DNA from: Macrophomina tecta
Taxonomy: Eukaryota > Ascomycota > Dothideomycetes > Botryosphaeriales > Botryosphaeriaceae
Reading direction: 5' to 3'
DNA length: 64,000 bases
NCBI GenBank assembly: GCA_024180945.1
Contig: JAKSGN010000006.1
Coordinates: 4,567,827-4,631,826, forward strand
Under the pieces are notes generated by a model. That model was given only the letters and a program-made list of their open reading frames with translations, did no database searches and was not told where the DNA came from. Below, one piece after another: positions 22,712 to 35,519 of the stretch. Within the stretch, counting starts at the first letter, position 1; each line of letters begins with the position of its first letter. A program made the translations under genes and the position numbers.

Positions 22712-23533
22712 GGCTGCGAGGGTGGGGATGCGCAAAAATTGGCTCTGCACTGGCGATGCCGGCCTCTCAAGCGCACGCGGCCCAGTCTCTGGCGCGGCCC
22801 GAAGGTGCAGATGCGACGGGAGAGCGAGGTGAGGTTGGGGCGAACGACGTCAAGCAGCGCGCGGCGGCGGAGGGTAGGGCCGGGCAATCGGCGCGACGGG
22901 CAGGCGTGGGTGTGGGCATGGGTGAGTGAAACGACTCCTGCAGCACGACAAAGGCATCGGGAAGTCGTCAGGCTATGGCGCGCAGGCTCTAGGCGCGCTC
23001 AATGCAGATGTGCCGCGCTGCAATGGCCGTCCGCCTGGGTGCCGGGTCGTCGCATGAGCATCAAAATCGAGTGATCCTCCCCAAAGCGGTCTAGAGGGCT
23101 AGCGCATCCGCTGGAGGCGTGCGGCGGCGGCCTGCCTTCCCTCAGCCAAGTTCCAACGCCCACGCTCTCGACATTCCTTTCATTCGACCGTCCCTCTGCC
23201 CGCTCCAAACGCCCCAGCCGAGAATCTGTGTGGTCCGCCCCCGTCTTCGAGCCCGCGCCTGCAGGAGCCAGCATCCTCGCGCCGCCTGCAGCTGCACTCT
23301 GTCGGCCGGCGCAAGTCGTTCATTAGGAAAGCTGCCCTGACAGATATCCTTCCATATGCTCGGCCCGTAATCCCAACCCGCCGACGCCTCAGCGCCCTTG
23401 ACACCCCCGATTTCTTGCTCCTCGCTCTCGCAGACACCCTCGCCGCTCCCACTCGACCGCCTCGCGAAGACCCTGCCCTCACAATCGATCGCCCACGCCC
23501 ACGCCGAGCCGGCCACGGCTGCACTCCGAGAGC
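22712..23533. promoter_or_regulatory. Shared promoter region of slx1 and the KDM5-type gene
   Basis: The two genes diverge from this 822-base interval. The right half is pyrimidine-rich in the + reading, common in long 5' leaders. I see no individual binding site I could name. Confidence 0.4.
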
Positions 23534-26500
23534 ATGGCGGTTTCTTCCGCTGCAGCTGCTGGGCCCGCCGGCGGTCAGATAACCTTCCGCGCAAGCCCAG
23601 CTCAGCCCGCCCCGACGACTTCTGCACCACGAGGCAGCAAGATGGCCGCGCAGGCGTCGAATAGTGCCAGCAACCAGCCCCACGGCCCCTCCGCCAACGG
23701 CGCCAACGGCTCCAGCAACTTCCCGCTCAGCGCGCGCAAAGCACAGCCCTTGGATCTGAAGACGGTGGAGCGACGTGGCACGCCCTCGCAAGCGCGTGAG
23801 GTGTCGCGCTCGAACCGGCTCTTCGGCTTGGAGGAAGCGCCCACGTATACCCCAACGGCCGAGGAGTTCAGGGACCCATTCGAGTATATGCGGAAGATCG
23901 CGCCAGAAGGTCAGAAATATGGTATTGTCAAGATCATTCCGCCGGAAACCTGGAATCCGGACTTCGCAATCGATACAGAGGTACGTTGGTGGAGCGTTGG
24001 GGGCATATTTCGATGGGATTTTTGGCGCCTTTCCCTGAGCTTGGACTATACATTCTGGGTAAGCGGCCGGCTAACGATGTTCACAGAGGTTCCACTTCCG
24101 CACTCGCAAACAGGCGCTGAATTCTGTCGAAGGAGGTGATTATCCCATTTCAGCATACGGTGGAGTACATTCATTCTAATGAGGGCTAGGCACGCGAGCG
24201 AACCTGAACTATCTCGACCAGCTCGCTAAATTCCATAGGTCACGCGGCAACAACCTCAATCGCTTTCCAAGCGTCGATAAGCGGCCGCTTGACCTATACA
24301 AGCTGAAGAAGGCCGTTGAGACTCGTGGCGGATTCGACCGTGTGTGCAAAGGCAAGAAATGGGCCGAAATCGGTCGAGATCTGGGCTATAGTGGCAAGAT
24401 CATGTCGTCTTTGTCGACGTCGCTGAAGAACTCATACCAAAAGTGGCTTCATCCGTACGAGGAATATTTGCGAATTGCGAAGCCAGGGGTCCATCAGATG
24501 CTCGAATTCGAGAACGGTGGTCCTTTCACTCCATCGCCGGCACCATCACCAATGAAAAAGCCGGTGCATCAGCAGACTCCACCTGGTAGCTTCCGTTCGG
24601 ATTCGCCAACTGCCCGTGCATCCGCTGCCTTGAACGCATCTATCCACGAAGGTTCAGTTCCGCCACTTCCGCCTGCTCAAGAGCTTCCTCAGTCTGTCAA
24701 GGTCTCATCGGGCTTCACTGCGGTTAATTCGGGCGGCTTCACGGCCGTCAATGCTCCGCATCAGCATGGTCCTACGTCCTCTGGTTTCTCAGCGATCAAC
24801 ACCCCGGTCGCCGCCCAACACTCCGCCCATTCAACCCCGCAACGTTTGGGTGAGAGCCCGCTTAATCTCTCAGCAAACAACACCCCCGAAATACGTCCGC
24901 ATGGATTTTCTACTCCCATATCCAACGGGCATCTGAGTCATCTGAAGCGAGGCCCTTCTGAAGATTCGGAGTCGCATGCAAATGGTGATAACGATGCTTC
25001 TGGACGACGCAGCAAACGCCTCAAGAAAGACTCTGCACCGACTGTATCGGGATCACACATGACCCAGCCGCGGGTGTCAGGTCCTCGCAGCGGCGCGCCT
25101 AGAGATCGTTCCAAGGAGAAGCCGGGTGATTATTGTGAGACATGTGGAAAGGCTTCCGACCCCACGGCGATCCTCTTGTGTGACAGTTGCGATGCGGGAT
25201 ATCACCGCTACTGCTTGGAGCCTCCGCTGAAAGCTACTCCCGATTATGACTGGCACTGCCCCAGGTGCCTCGTTGGAGATGGTGAATTCGGTTTCGACGA
25301 AGGTGGCGTCTACTCTCTGAAGCAGTTCCAGCAAAAGGACCAAGACTTCAGGCAAGAGCACTTCAGGGATAAGGCTTCGTTCGATCCTGTCTTGAATGCG
25401 AGGAGACCGCCTTCCGAGGATGATGTTGAGAGGGAGTTTTGGAGACTCGTCGAGAACGTGACAGATAAGGTTCCAGAAGTTGAGTATGGCGCCGACGTTC
25501 ACGTTACTACCCACGGAAGCGGTTTCCCTACGCTGGAAAAGGAACCGCGCAATGCTTACTCGACGGATCCTTGGAATCTCAATATTCTGCCTCTCCATCC
25601 CGAATCACTGTTCCGCCACATTAAATCAGACATCTCTGGAATGACCGTCCCTTGGTTGTACGTTGGAATGTGCTTCTCTACTTTCTGCTGGCACAATGAA
25701 GATCACTATAGCTACTCCGCCAATTATCAGCACTTTGGCGCTACCAAGACCTGGTATGGAGTTCCTGGCGAGGACGCAGAGAAATTTGAGAACGCAATGC
25801 GAGAAGCTGTGCCGGAATTATTTGAAACGCAACCGGATCTTCTTTTCCAGCTCGTAACTTTACTCACTCCGGAGCATTTAAAAAAGGCAGGCGTCAGGGT
25901 TTATGCAATTGATCAGCGAGCTGGCCAGTTCGTCATCACTTTCCCACAAGCCTATCACGCTGGCTTCAACCACGGCTTCAACTTTAACGAGGCCGTCAAT
26001 TTCGCGCCAGCGGACTGGGAACCGAAGGGTGAAGACGGCGTGCAGCGCTTGCAGGACTTCCGGCGACAGCCTTGCTTTTCACACGATGAGCTCCTCCTCA
26101 CTGCAGCGGCAAGCAAGGACGTATCCATCAAGACAGCGAAGTGGCTGGGCCCTGCTCTTCAACGCATGTACGACAAGGAAACGACAGTAAGAGAGGCTTT
26201 CTTGTCGCGGCACAAGCAGGTCAGTATGAAACCATGTAAGATCGATGAGGGCAACCCAGCCTCAAAAGACCATTGCGAGATCGGCTTCGAGGTCGATGAA
26301 AGGGATCTTTCTGAAGACGAGTACCTATGCAGCTATTGCAAGTCATTTGCATATCTGTCAAGGTTCGTTTGCAGGAAATCCGGAAAAGTCGTCTGCCTGA
26401 AGCATGCTGGTGTGTTCGAATGCTGTGCTACAAGTGAGGATTACCGCTTCTCCGGAGCAAATGGCGACCATACTCTCTACTACCGGGTCACAAATGAGGA

Positions 26501-28987
26501 TCTTCACGGTGCAATGGAGCGAGTGCTGGAGAAGGGAACCGTTCCGGACCTCTGGACAGCGGAACTCGATAAGTACCTTGCAGAGGAGCCAAAGCCAGAA
26601 CTCAGGAAGCTTCGGAGACTTTTAAGCGAGGGTGAAAAGATCCCGTGGGCTCTGCCAGGTCTTCCGGAGCTTAAGCGGTATGTCGATCGTTGCAATGACT
26701 GGGTAGAGCGCGCGACAACCTTCACCACACGCAAACAACAGCATCGACGAAAGAACGAGCGGCCGTCGCGCAAGTCCACTACAAAGCAGCTGATGGAGCA
26801 GGAAGAACGCGAGCGTGACATTCGCAAAGTGGATACCTTGAAAAATCTTCTTGCAGAAGCTGAGGACATCTCCTTCGACTGCCCTGAGATTGGTACATTA
26901 CGGGATCACATGGACAGCATCAAGGATTTCCAGAAACGTGCACGTGTCATTCTTGCCGACAGAAACATGCGGGCCGCCCCAACTCAGGAGCTGGATGATC
27001 TCCTCGAACTCGGTCGAAGCTTCAATTTGGATATTCCCGAAGTTGAAGAACTGGATAAGTGGTTGCAGCAGCTCAAATGGTATGAGGATGTACGCACGTA
27101 CAGGGACAAGGTCCACTCCCTCCAAGATGTTGCAGAGTTCATCAAGCGCGGCCAAGAAATGGGGATTGCCGAGAGCGAAATGCACATGCTATGGCTGAAG
27201 GAAGAGAAATCGAAAGGAGACGTCTGGGAGAAGACGGCTAAGGAAGTTATGGCTTCGGAAATGGTCAATTACCAGCAGCTGGATGCTCTGTCAGCGCAGG
27301 CTAGACACCTTCCTGTCTCCCCCGAGACCCTGGCAAAGGTCGAGGCCATCCTAAAGAAACAACGAGATGCGCAAGACCAAATCAAAGCGCTTTATGATCG
27401 CAGCAAGGATCCGGACTTCAGAAAGCGGCCCTTTTACAAAGAAGTGCGCGAGGCTATGGAAGCGTTGAATGAGCTCAACAGCAAACCTCCAGGCACCATA
27501 GACTTGGAGAGGGAACAAAAAAGGCACGAAGACTGGATGCGTCGCGGTAAGAAACTCTTCGGCAAGGCAAACGCTCCGTTGCATATTCTGCAGCAGCACA
27601 TGGATATCGTCTGTGCCCGTAATGAGGCTTGCTTCGAGCTCCACGATCAACCACGCATGCCCGTTGAGCCTGCTTCAAGAGAGCAAACCCCCACTTCCGG
27701 TGACGAACATGGTGCTAATTCAACGCGCGATGTCTTTTGTATTTGCCGCAAGCCTGAGGCGGGTATGATGATTGAGTGTGAACTTTGTCATGAATGGTAC
27801 GCGTCACCCGGGAGCACGCTTTTGGATAGGTCTAATTATACCCTAGGTACCACGGCAAGTGCTTGAAGATTGCTCGCGGAAAGGTCAAAGAGGACGACAA
27901 GTACACCTGCCCTATCTGCGACTACCGGGTCAAAATCCCACGAGACGCAACCCGGCCCAAGCTAGAGGATCTCGAGGGGTGGCAGGAAGAGATTCCAGGG
28001 CTTCCTTTCCAGCCGGAAGAGGAAGAGTGCCTGGCGAAGATCATCAACACTGCCAACGAGTTCCGGTCCTTCATCGCGAGCTACGTGAACCCCCTGCTGT
28101 CAAGCCCTGACGAGCTGACGACACAACGATTCTACCTGCGCAAACTGGAGGGCGCCGATATTTTGCTCGCTGAAGAAACCAATTTCTTCCGACAGGAGCT
28201 TCACAGATGGGCGCCCGTGGCTCCCGAACCGCCGCCAAAGGTCGAGGTTTCGCTGTCTACGCGCAAACCGCGTCCCACAAAGCAACAGAAGATGATGGCG
28301 CAGCTTGGAATTGACAATCCGGACGACCTCCCTCAGCATTTGCGTACGAAGCCGCATCACTTCAAGCACAAAGATAAAGACAAGCGCAACAGCGTTGGGA
28401 AGGCATCTACATCTCAGGAGTCCCACACGCCTCCGGGCCTTCCCCATGGCTACAGTGAAACAGCCGGTGGGATTGCGGGGCCCGGCGGTGGCTCATCAAG
28501 TGGACAGCAGCAGCCCACTTTCTCTTACCCGAGCCACATGGGTAATCCTATGACATCAACGTACGGTGGCACAACCTCACCGCACCTTACGACGGTGTCG
28601 GGTACGGTTGACCCGTCTATGTCTGCGTTTGCACCGCACGCTCGCGGGGCGGTTTCGCCACCGTTCCACCCGGCATCGCCATCGACTGCACCATCCAACA
28701 TGGATCCTGCTATGTTTGGCAGCCATGCACCTTTTGGTGCTGACCCAGGCGCAACCTCTCCTGCTCGGAGCGCACTATTCCAGAACAGCATGAGCAGTAG
28801 CCAGGGGGCTGGTGATGGTGGTGAAGGAATGAGAGACCTATTTGCGGACTTCACGACCAACGATGCAGATGGCGAAGGCATGGGTCCGCCACCGACCAGC
28901 CATGCGGAGGACGCGCTCAACTTGACGGCCGGAGATGGCGAAGACAAGGAGAAAGACGAAGATGCGAGCGAGTTCCTTCAGGATTAA
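23534..28987 (+). CDS. lid2: KDM5/JARID1-type histone H3K4 demethylase
   Basis: Four exons, 23534-23980, 24087-24135, 24190-27796 and 27847-28987, 1747 residues. Domains in order: JmjN (about 104-148, [20 protein letters not shown]), ARID (about 165-262, [20 protein letters not shown]), first PHD finger (about 478-526, [10 protein letters not shown]), JmjC (about 610-780), C5HC2 zinc finger (about 861-920), PLU-1 helical region (about 950-1310) and a second PHD finger (about 1347-1395, split by the last intron at the Trp codon). The JmjC iron ligands are visible: HNED gives His and Glu and [12 protein letters not shown] gives the second His, so activity is expected. The family removes methyl groups from H3K4 with Fe(II) and 2-oxoglutarate. 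The tail after the last PHD is disordered. Homologues include Schizosaccharomyces Lid2 and Aspergillus KdmB. Confidence 0.95.
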
Positions 28988-29667
28988 GCAGCTTTTAGCA
29001 GGTCATTTTTCTTTTCTCGACTTTGCGGCGCATTCGGATAGGGAGAGCTAATTCCAAGCTCCGGACAGACGGATGAGAGACAGAATCGTCTAGATGGAAA
29101 TGGACAGGGCGACTAGCATGGGAAAAAAAAGGGTGCTATGGGTAGGCGAAAAGAGGTTACTCGTTTGTACAAATTCCCCTGGTTCGGCGACTTTTTTTGC
29201 TTCCACTTCTGTTCATCGAATGGCTTTCAATGCGATGATCTGTTCCTTTTTTGCATGCCTTTTTCGTTTCGTTCTACAGAAATTTCCTATCCTCATTTCA
29301 GCATGGCACTGGGGAGCAACGGATGGAGATGCATGCTGGAAGAGGAGGGGGAAAGGCGGCTTAATTTCGTGCATTGGAAGTATGTTCGGGATGGATCGGT
29401 AGACTCTGCTCGAGGATTGCCAAGGTTCTGTATGTCTAAGAGATGCGCAAATGTTTTAATGAAAAGACAGGTGCAATTTCAGAGTGGAATGCAGCCTTGG
29501 TGAAGTGGGTGGGACGCATGCGATGAGACGTGACTGCGCGAAGGGCGTGCTCGGGTCGGACGTACAGCGGCTGGCTACGGTGGGCTGCAGCAGCCAAAGT
29601 TTTGCTCACGTCGAACTTCGCATCGCGACAGCTGGGAAAACTTCAAAGCGCTGCGACATCCACAACA
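28988..29667. other. Intergenic between the KDM5-type gene and oxa1
   Basis: 3' flank and oxa1 promoter. Open frames of about 100-120 codons exist but show no domain. Confidence 0.45.
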
Positions 29668-31317
29668 ATGATGAAAAGCAGAGGGCTCCGGCCCGCCAAT
29701 TGCGCCAGAGTAGCGCTGCAGACTCCTTTGCGCGCCCCGAGACACGTATGCTCCTCACCCAGCGCTGTTGGCATCGCCGCATCTCCCGCAGTCCCACTGA
29801 TCTGGTCTACCCGCTCTCAGTTCTCTACCAATGCCTCTTTGAAGCCGTCTGTCATCCTGCGCGCCAGGAACCCTTCACTGGGTGTCCGCAGCCCTCTCAA
29901 CACCTCCACCCTCCGCAACTCCTTCGCCCTCGGCTCCACCGCATCCGCCGTCCGCTTTGCATCCACCTCGCCCGCCGCAGCCGCATCCGCATCGCCCGTC
30001 CTCGACAGTGCCAAAACCGCAGCAGCAGATGCCACCACCGCCGCCACTGCCGCAAGCACTCCCCTCGACGCCGCCTCCGCTGCCTCGCCCACCAATGTCG
30101 ACGGCGTGGCATCCGACTTCCTCGCCAACATCGCCTCGATGCCCGAGCAGATCGGCTACCTCAAGGCCATCGGCCTCGACTACGGCTGGGGGCCGACGGC
30201 CTGCATCGAATGGCTGCTCGAGCACGTGCACATCTGGATGGGCATCCCGTGGTGGGCGTCGATCATGGTAACCGCCGTCGCCGTGCGCGGGGCCCTCTTC
30301 CCGCTCTTCGTCTCCACCTCGGACGTCACGGCGCGCCAGCAGGCCCTGCGCGAGGTCACGGAGCCGCTGAACCGCAAGATGAACGAGGCGCGCATTGCGG
30401 GGAATACGGATGGCATGATGATGGCGAGGGCCGAGCTGATGGGTGTCTACAAGCAGGCGGGTATTAATCCGTGGAAGGCGTTCGTGGCGCCGGCGGCTCA
30501 AGCTGTGTCGGGCTATTGCAGTTGGAAGTTGTTGAGGGCGATGGCGGCGTTGCCGGTCCCGGGGCTGGAGACGGGCGGGTTCCTGTGGTTGAAGGACCTG
30601 TCGGTGGCGGATCCGTATTTTATTACGCCCGTGGCGTTCGGGTTGTTGATTCACTTTGTGTCGAAGGTATGTGGAGCGAGTTCTTCGCAGGGGTGGTTTT
30701 GCCGATAGTGGACTATTTGCTGACGTCGACATTGACTACAGAGTGGCGGCGAGACGGGCGCCATGAAGCAGCTGTCCAGCCTACAGAAGAAGTTCCTGCT
30801 CTACCTACTCCCCGGCGTCGCCGTTCTCTTCACCATCGCCCAGCCGGCCACCGTCCAGCTCTCCTTTTTCACGGCTTCCTCGCTCGGTATGTTGCAGGCC
30901 CGCATCCTCAGGAATGAGCGCTTCCGTGAGATCATGGGTCTCGCCCCGATCGTCCACCAGGGCAACGTCAAGCCAATTGACCCCAGCGCTATCGACATCA
31001 AGGCCCGCGTCACCGTGCCCGGCCAGTTCAAGTACGAGCCGCCGACCGTCCAGTCGAGCATCTCGGACGCGGGACGGATAAACGCGAAGACGCTGAACCA
31101 GAGTCCGATCGCGAAACTGAAGAACTCGTACCTGGAGACGCGGAAGGAGCTGAAGGATTTCAAGGATGGTGTCCTCAAGCGTGCGGGCCTGTATCAGGAG
31201 AATACGGCGACCAGGAAAGAGTCGAAGCAGTTCTTGAAGAGGGCGGAGGAGTATGAGAAGAGGAGGCAGCTGGAGCAGGGGCTTGAGGCTGAGGCTAGGA
31301 GGAGGCGGAGGAGGTAG
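29668..31317 (+). CDS. oxa1: Mitochondrial inner-membrane insertase Oxa1
   Basis: Two exons, 29668-30666 and 30742-31317, 524 residues. It inserts mitochondrially made subunits such as Cox2 into the inner membrane. The first 90 or so residues are Arg/Ser-rich, fitting a matrix presequence, followed by an Ala/Ser/Thr-rich stretch. Membrane spans follow: WWASIMVTAVAVRGALFPLF, a helix around FVAPAAQAVSGYCSWKLL, one around YFITPVAFGLLIHFVS and a last hydrophobic block around FLLYLLPGVAVLFTIAQPAT. GGETGAMK directly after the splice is a family hallmark. The C-terminus is a charged helical tail ending in RRRRR, the ribosome-binding region of Oxa1. Two tandem ATGs open the frame. Confidence 0.93.
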
Positions 31318-32322
31318 AGGTAGAACCTACTCAGCGAATCCTTGCTACGACAGGGGTTATGGCAGTTATATAAGGGCACTAAGACTTGAGAAGAAGAAGT
31401 TAACTTGTTTGTGCATAATTGTATCTGGATGATGTTGCTTTAGATCTGTCTTGTAAGATATCTGGTAGGGTTTGTGGCGCTGCATATGAGGCATTCTTAC
31501 TCTTCACTGATTTTGTATCAAGTGAGCTTTTGAGTAGACCAGTGTTCGTGCTATTGTCGTGTGAAGACATGCTTTATGGAAGAATTATACCCGCTCTATC
31601 GCCGACATGACATAATTCCTCGAGCTGCGTCTCAGCGTGCCGCACTCTTAGTGAAGACAGAAAATCAAATCTGTTTGAACTCAGTGGCTGTCCCTCAGAG
31701 GGCCTTCGGTGAAACTGCAAACTATCTAACAAGGGCCAAGAGCCACTACATATCTGCGGTGTACTGTAGTGGCTCTGCATCACCTGAAGTACATTGCCAG
31801 TAAGCAAGGTCTCAATCATCATCCCGTCAAAAATACGTAGCAAGCATCTATGAGCTGAAGGATGATACAATGGCTCATGCTACCAAAGTCGTCCTCCGTA
31901 ACGAAGGCTACATCCACAGTGTGATGTACAGAAATGGTATGGCTGTGCTCAGTAGAAGGCTGAGAGATCGTGAAAACAACATCATATCATGTCATTGCGT
32001 GAGTCATATCATTTACTCACCCTCCCGCCCAGCGCTTCTGAGTCATTAGTTTGCTTGGACTGAATGCTGATCTTCGGCGCAATGTTTTACGAAGTTCAAG
32101 AGGCAGTGGCATAAAAGTCACTTGAACAGGTATTGGGCTCAGCACGCAACTCACACTAATTGAGAGACGCGTCAGGCTTTGAATAAAGTGATCCATTGGA
32201 CATTGTTGAAAGGTCCGACCTAAGCTATCCGGTAAAGACTGTATCCTCGCTACATCGCTCCCCCTGCCGAAGCCCGCTTGCCCCACTGCCATCCCTTCAC
32301 ATACGCTTCGCAGTCTCTGTGT
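31318..32322. other. Intergenic, nothing recognised
   Basis: Short overlapping frames without domain. It separates oxa1 from the convergent small secreted protein gene. Confidence 0.45.
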
Positions 32323-32737
32323 CTAGGGGTTGCACGCTCTAATCTCCCCGGGAGCGCCAAAAGTGAAGCTGCGAGAGTTGCCGCAGTTGCGCACGCCCGC
32401 GATGCGGAAGTCCCTGCATGCGGGCGTGGTGTCGATATCAATCTGGCAGTTGGGGAATCCTTGAGAGTTGACAGCAAGAGTCTGTCGCCCGGTGCCGCCA
32501 AGGGTGAATGTCTGGCAGCCCGAGATCGTAGCGGTGCCTTCTGGCACGCCGAGCTGCCTGGAAGATGGTAGTCAGCATAGGCCGCATGTCCGAGACAAGG
32601 GGAGAGCGGTGTTACCAGTAGAGTACGCAGCGCTGGCCGGCCGTTTGGCGGGCTTCGATTTCATTCTCGCCGGGGGTGGGGTTCGCCATAGCGAGGGCGG
32701 AGAGAACGGCGGCAATGAGAATATTCTTGGACAACAT
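32323..32737 (-). CDS. Small cysteine-rich secreted protein
   Basis: Two exons, 32737-32616 and 32557-32323, 118 residues. It begins with a clear signal peptide (MLSKNILIAAVLSALAMANP), followed by EIEARQ, a possible dibasic-like processing region. The mature part has six cysteines (at QRC, SGC, PNC, PAC, NC and RAC), an even number suited to three disulfides, in a Gly/Thr-rich beta-type sequence (GGTGRQTL, SFTFGAPG). The splice is in the TGG codon of VLYWQLG. I recognise no family. Size, secretion and even cysteines make it an effector-like or cell-surface candidate; that is inference. It lies about 7 kb from the RIP-degraded transposon nest. Confidence 0.75.
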
Positions 32738-35255
32738 TTCGACCGAATGGATGTCGTGTGACGGGCAGGATAGTTGAATCAGTTGATGGATTGGATTGGA
32801 AGTGAGTGATGGAAGGCGAGAGACGAGCTGGGAGGCAACGCCCCTTTTTATATGCGAAGTGAGGCACGCCTTCAAGGACGCTCGGCGTGCGGTAGGTACT
32901 GCATTTACGGACAGCCTCATAAGCCATGAGCGATTCTTTGATGCGCTGAAATGGAAACAAGGATCAAATGCCCGTCTCGCCCCGGTGAGAACGGAGACGT
33001 AGAGTCCGACTGGCAAATCCCAGATAATCCGCGAGCAGATTCTAAGCTGAAGGATAATTCCTCAAGCCACCATGTCATGCCAATGCTGGATCATGAGCCT
33101 GGCTGCTCGTGACATGTTTATATTATTGCTTGGCATGTACTGATCCGACTTGGTGATTTGGTTGTTACATTGCGGACGGCTTATAGGTGTTACGAAAAAC
33201 GCCTCTGTATATCGAGCTTTTTCTTTTTTTTTTTTTGGGGGGGGGGAAGGGAATCAGCCACTATGCTGGTTATCGCTGTCTCTTTTGCCGACTAACTGGC
33301 TACTCTTGTAGCAACGACTGTAACCCAACACGGTTACCGCGCTGTAACATCCGGCGGGGCATATGAATAATGGTCTCTGCTCTTGTTGAATACATGCCTC
33401 CGGACCCCACCTGTAAAGTACCGGATAACTATCAAGATTCTTGGCATTTTGTTGGATGCAATCCACGTCGGCCGCTCCGTCCTCCAACTATCTGTAATCC
33501 TTTTTGTGATTATCGTTAAATTGTAAATAATGCTCTGTTTGTGGTTTTGTCTCTTGCCATTTCCCTCATCTTCTTTTCTTTCTCCCCTCTAGCCTTCTTC
33601 CTTGCCTCTGTTTCGCTGCTCCTTTCCTCTGGGGTGCCCTACTACTCCTCTCCTTTAAGCGAGTAGTGTTTGAGCTAGTATAACCGAGAGTTAACCCGAG
33701 CAATACGAGCAACACCATGCTACGAATCGTAGTATTTACCTCGCATTTTCCAGTGCTCCTGATATAATGTTTAGTGTGTCTAGAACAGGTACAAATCATA
33801 ATGGATTATAGCACTCTAAGGTGCTTGAAAAACCAGCAGAGACTATGTACACTTTTCAGATGGGACTAACCCCAATCCGGCATTCCATTCTGGGCAGATA
33901 CTACGTGCGGCCCATCGAACTTCAACAACCCACTTCAGAATACCATGCCCATGTGCATTCAGCCCATCTGGGCACATTCAACGAATCTCAGCCTAGCGGG
34001 CGAGCATTTTGTCTTTCACTCGAATATCTTTTTACAACACACAGCCACTACAGCGAGCATTCGTACGTCCAATTCTTGCCTGGTGTTTCAAACATTGGGT
34101 GTGACCGGGCGAAGCGTGTTCGTCATCTATCTTAGAATGTAGATTCGAGAAGTTGTATTAAGTTAGAGAGGCTGAATGCCTCAGCCTCTTAACGCTGTGT
34201 CCTTGGGCCTCGCATGAACGTGGACTTGGCGCGGGGAAACGGAAAATACGGCCTTAGTCTACGCCACTGTCGCTTATACACACTGCCTTATTGATAGAAT
34301 GCGCAGGGTAGCACTTGCGAGATAAACAACCACACTATCCGTCGCGACAGCCATTCTAAGATCGAACTTCATAGCGGATTCCGAGGCTCGGGAGGAGGGG
34401 TGCTCCGAGTCCCGAGGGCGGACCCTCCGGCTGACGTTGATGCGACCTTTGCAACTACATGCGGAAATGTCTAATGCTGCACATATATCACTCGGAACAA
34501 TGCGATCCCGTCTACCAAGACGCGTAGGTTGAGCCATGAAGTTCTAGACCGCTTTTGCGGCTCGCCGTCACACCGAGAAAACTTGCTCCCTCACTCATTT
34601 TTAGCGCGGGCTCAGCAACGCTCACACTGGGGCCTCAAGGATCGCATATCGCATTCGCATCGGCGAGCCCAAGAGTTTTACAGCTCGTTGCCCGGTCAGT
34701 GCGGCTAGCGTAACTCTCTCTCATCTTGTTACGAGTCCACGAACGCCACTACGTGAAGAGCGACCACTTGGCACCAAGAGTACTGGGCAATGGTTGGCGT
34801 TCGCCTTATTGCTAACGTGTAGACCTTCATTTTCACTAGCGGGTTTCCTAAGAGGGAAAGCCGTTGGTGGTTGGGAGATATCGAGCCCCAGTCGAAGCCT
34901 CAGCCGCCGCCGTCTACAGTTCTCTCAGACGAAACTGAAAGCGCACGCTCAGACTCATGGAACAAGCCGCGCGAGCATAAATTGTATCCATTATCTGGCT
35001 AATCACAGGCTGTGTTTGGAAGCCCCGCTATGAAACAACGATTCGATAACCGGGCGCCTCTAGTTCATATGGGCCAAGGATCTCTATAATATCTCAGGCT
35101 CTTTTTTTTTTTTTTTTTCTACATCCTGGCGAGTCAGAATTCGCCTGCTGGTGGGAGTGTTTCGCATCACGAACTGAGGTATAACTTGCAATCAGAGTAC
35201 GGCTAGGCAAGCCTGAGGTCCACGCATGCGTCCCATTCGAAGCGAGAACCCCCTC

Positions 35256-35294
<39 letters not shown>

Positions 35295-35519
35295 GCGCTT
35301 CGGGGGGGTCGAAAGCTGTCACCGTACCTCAAACTAGAGAGTTTGTGGGTGATACTTCGTCAAGGGCATAATAGATGGCGTACTGCTCATGTGAACGGGG
35401 CCGCAGCGCCGGCGCAGATGTCTGCTCGGATATCCCGAATGTCAAACCGGAGCCACTGCCATGAGACTTGCGTTTGACACCTCACGTGGCGGACAGATGA
35501 TTCAAGGGATGCTTTCCGT
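32738..35519. other. Gene-poor stretch of nearly 2.8 kb
   Basis: No supported gene. A T-run followed by a G-run lies around 33226-33246, and two long T tracts lie near 35102-35118 and 35260-35291. Frames of up to about 104 codons have no domain. Confidence 0.45.
35260..35291 (+). repeat. T32 homopolymer
   Basis: An uninterrupted run of 32 T. A shorter T17 run lies about 140 bases to the left. Length is prone to replication slippage and to sequencing error. Confidence 0.9.

Noticed and set aside
29875..30732. Long leftward open frame of 285 codons opposite oxa1
   Set aside because: It mirrors the GC-rich codon pattern of oxa1 exon 1 and is full of Arg, His and Gly without any domain.
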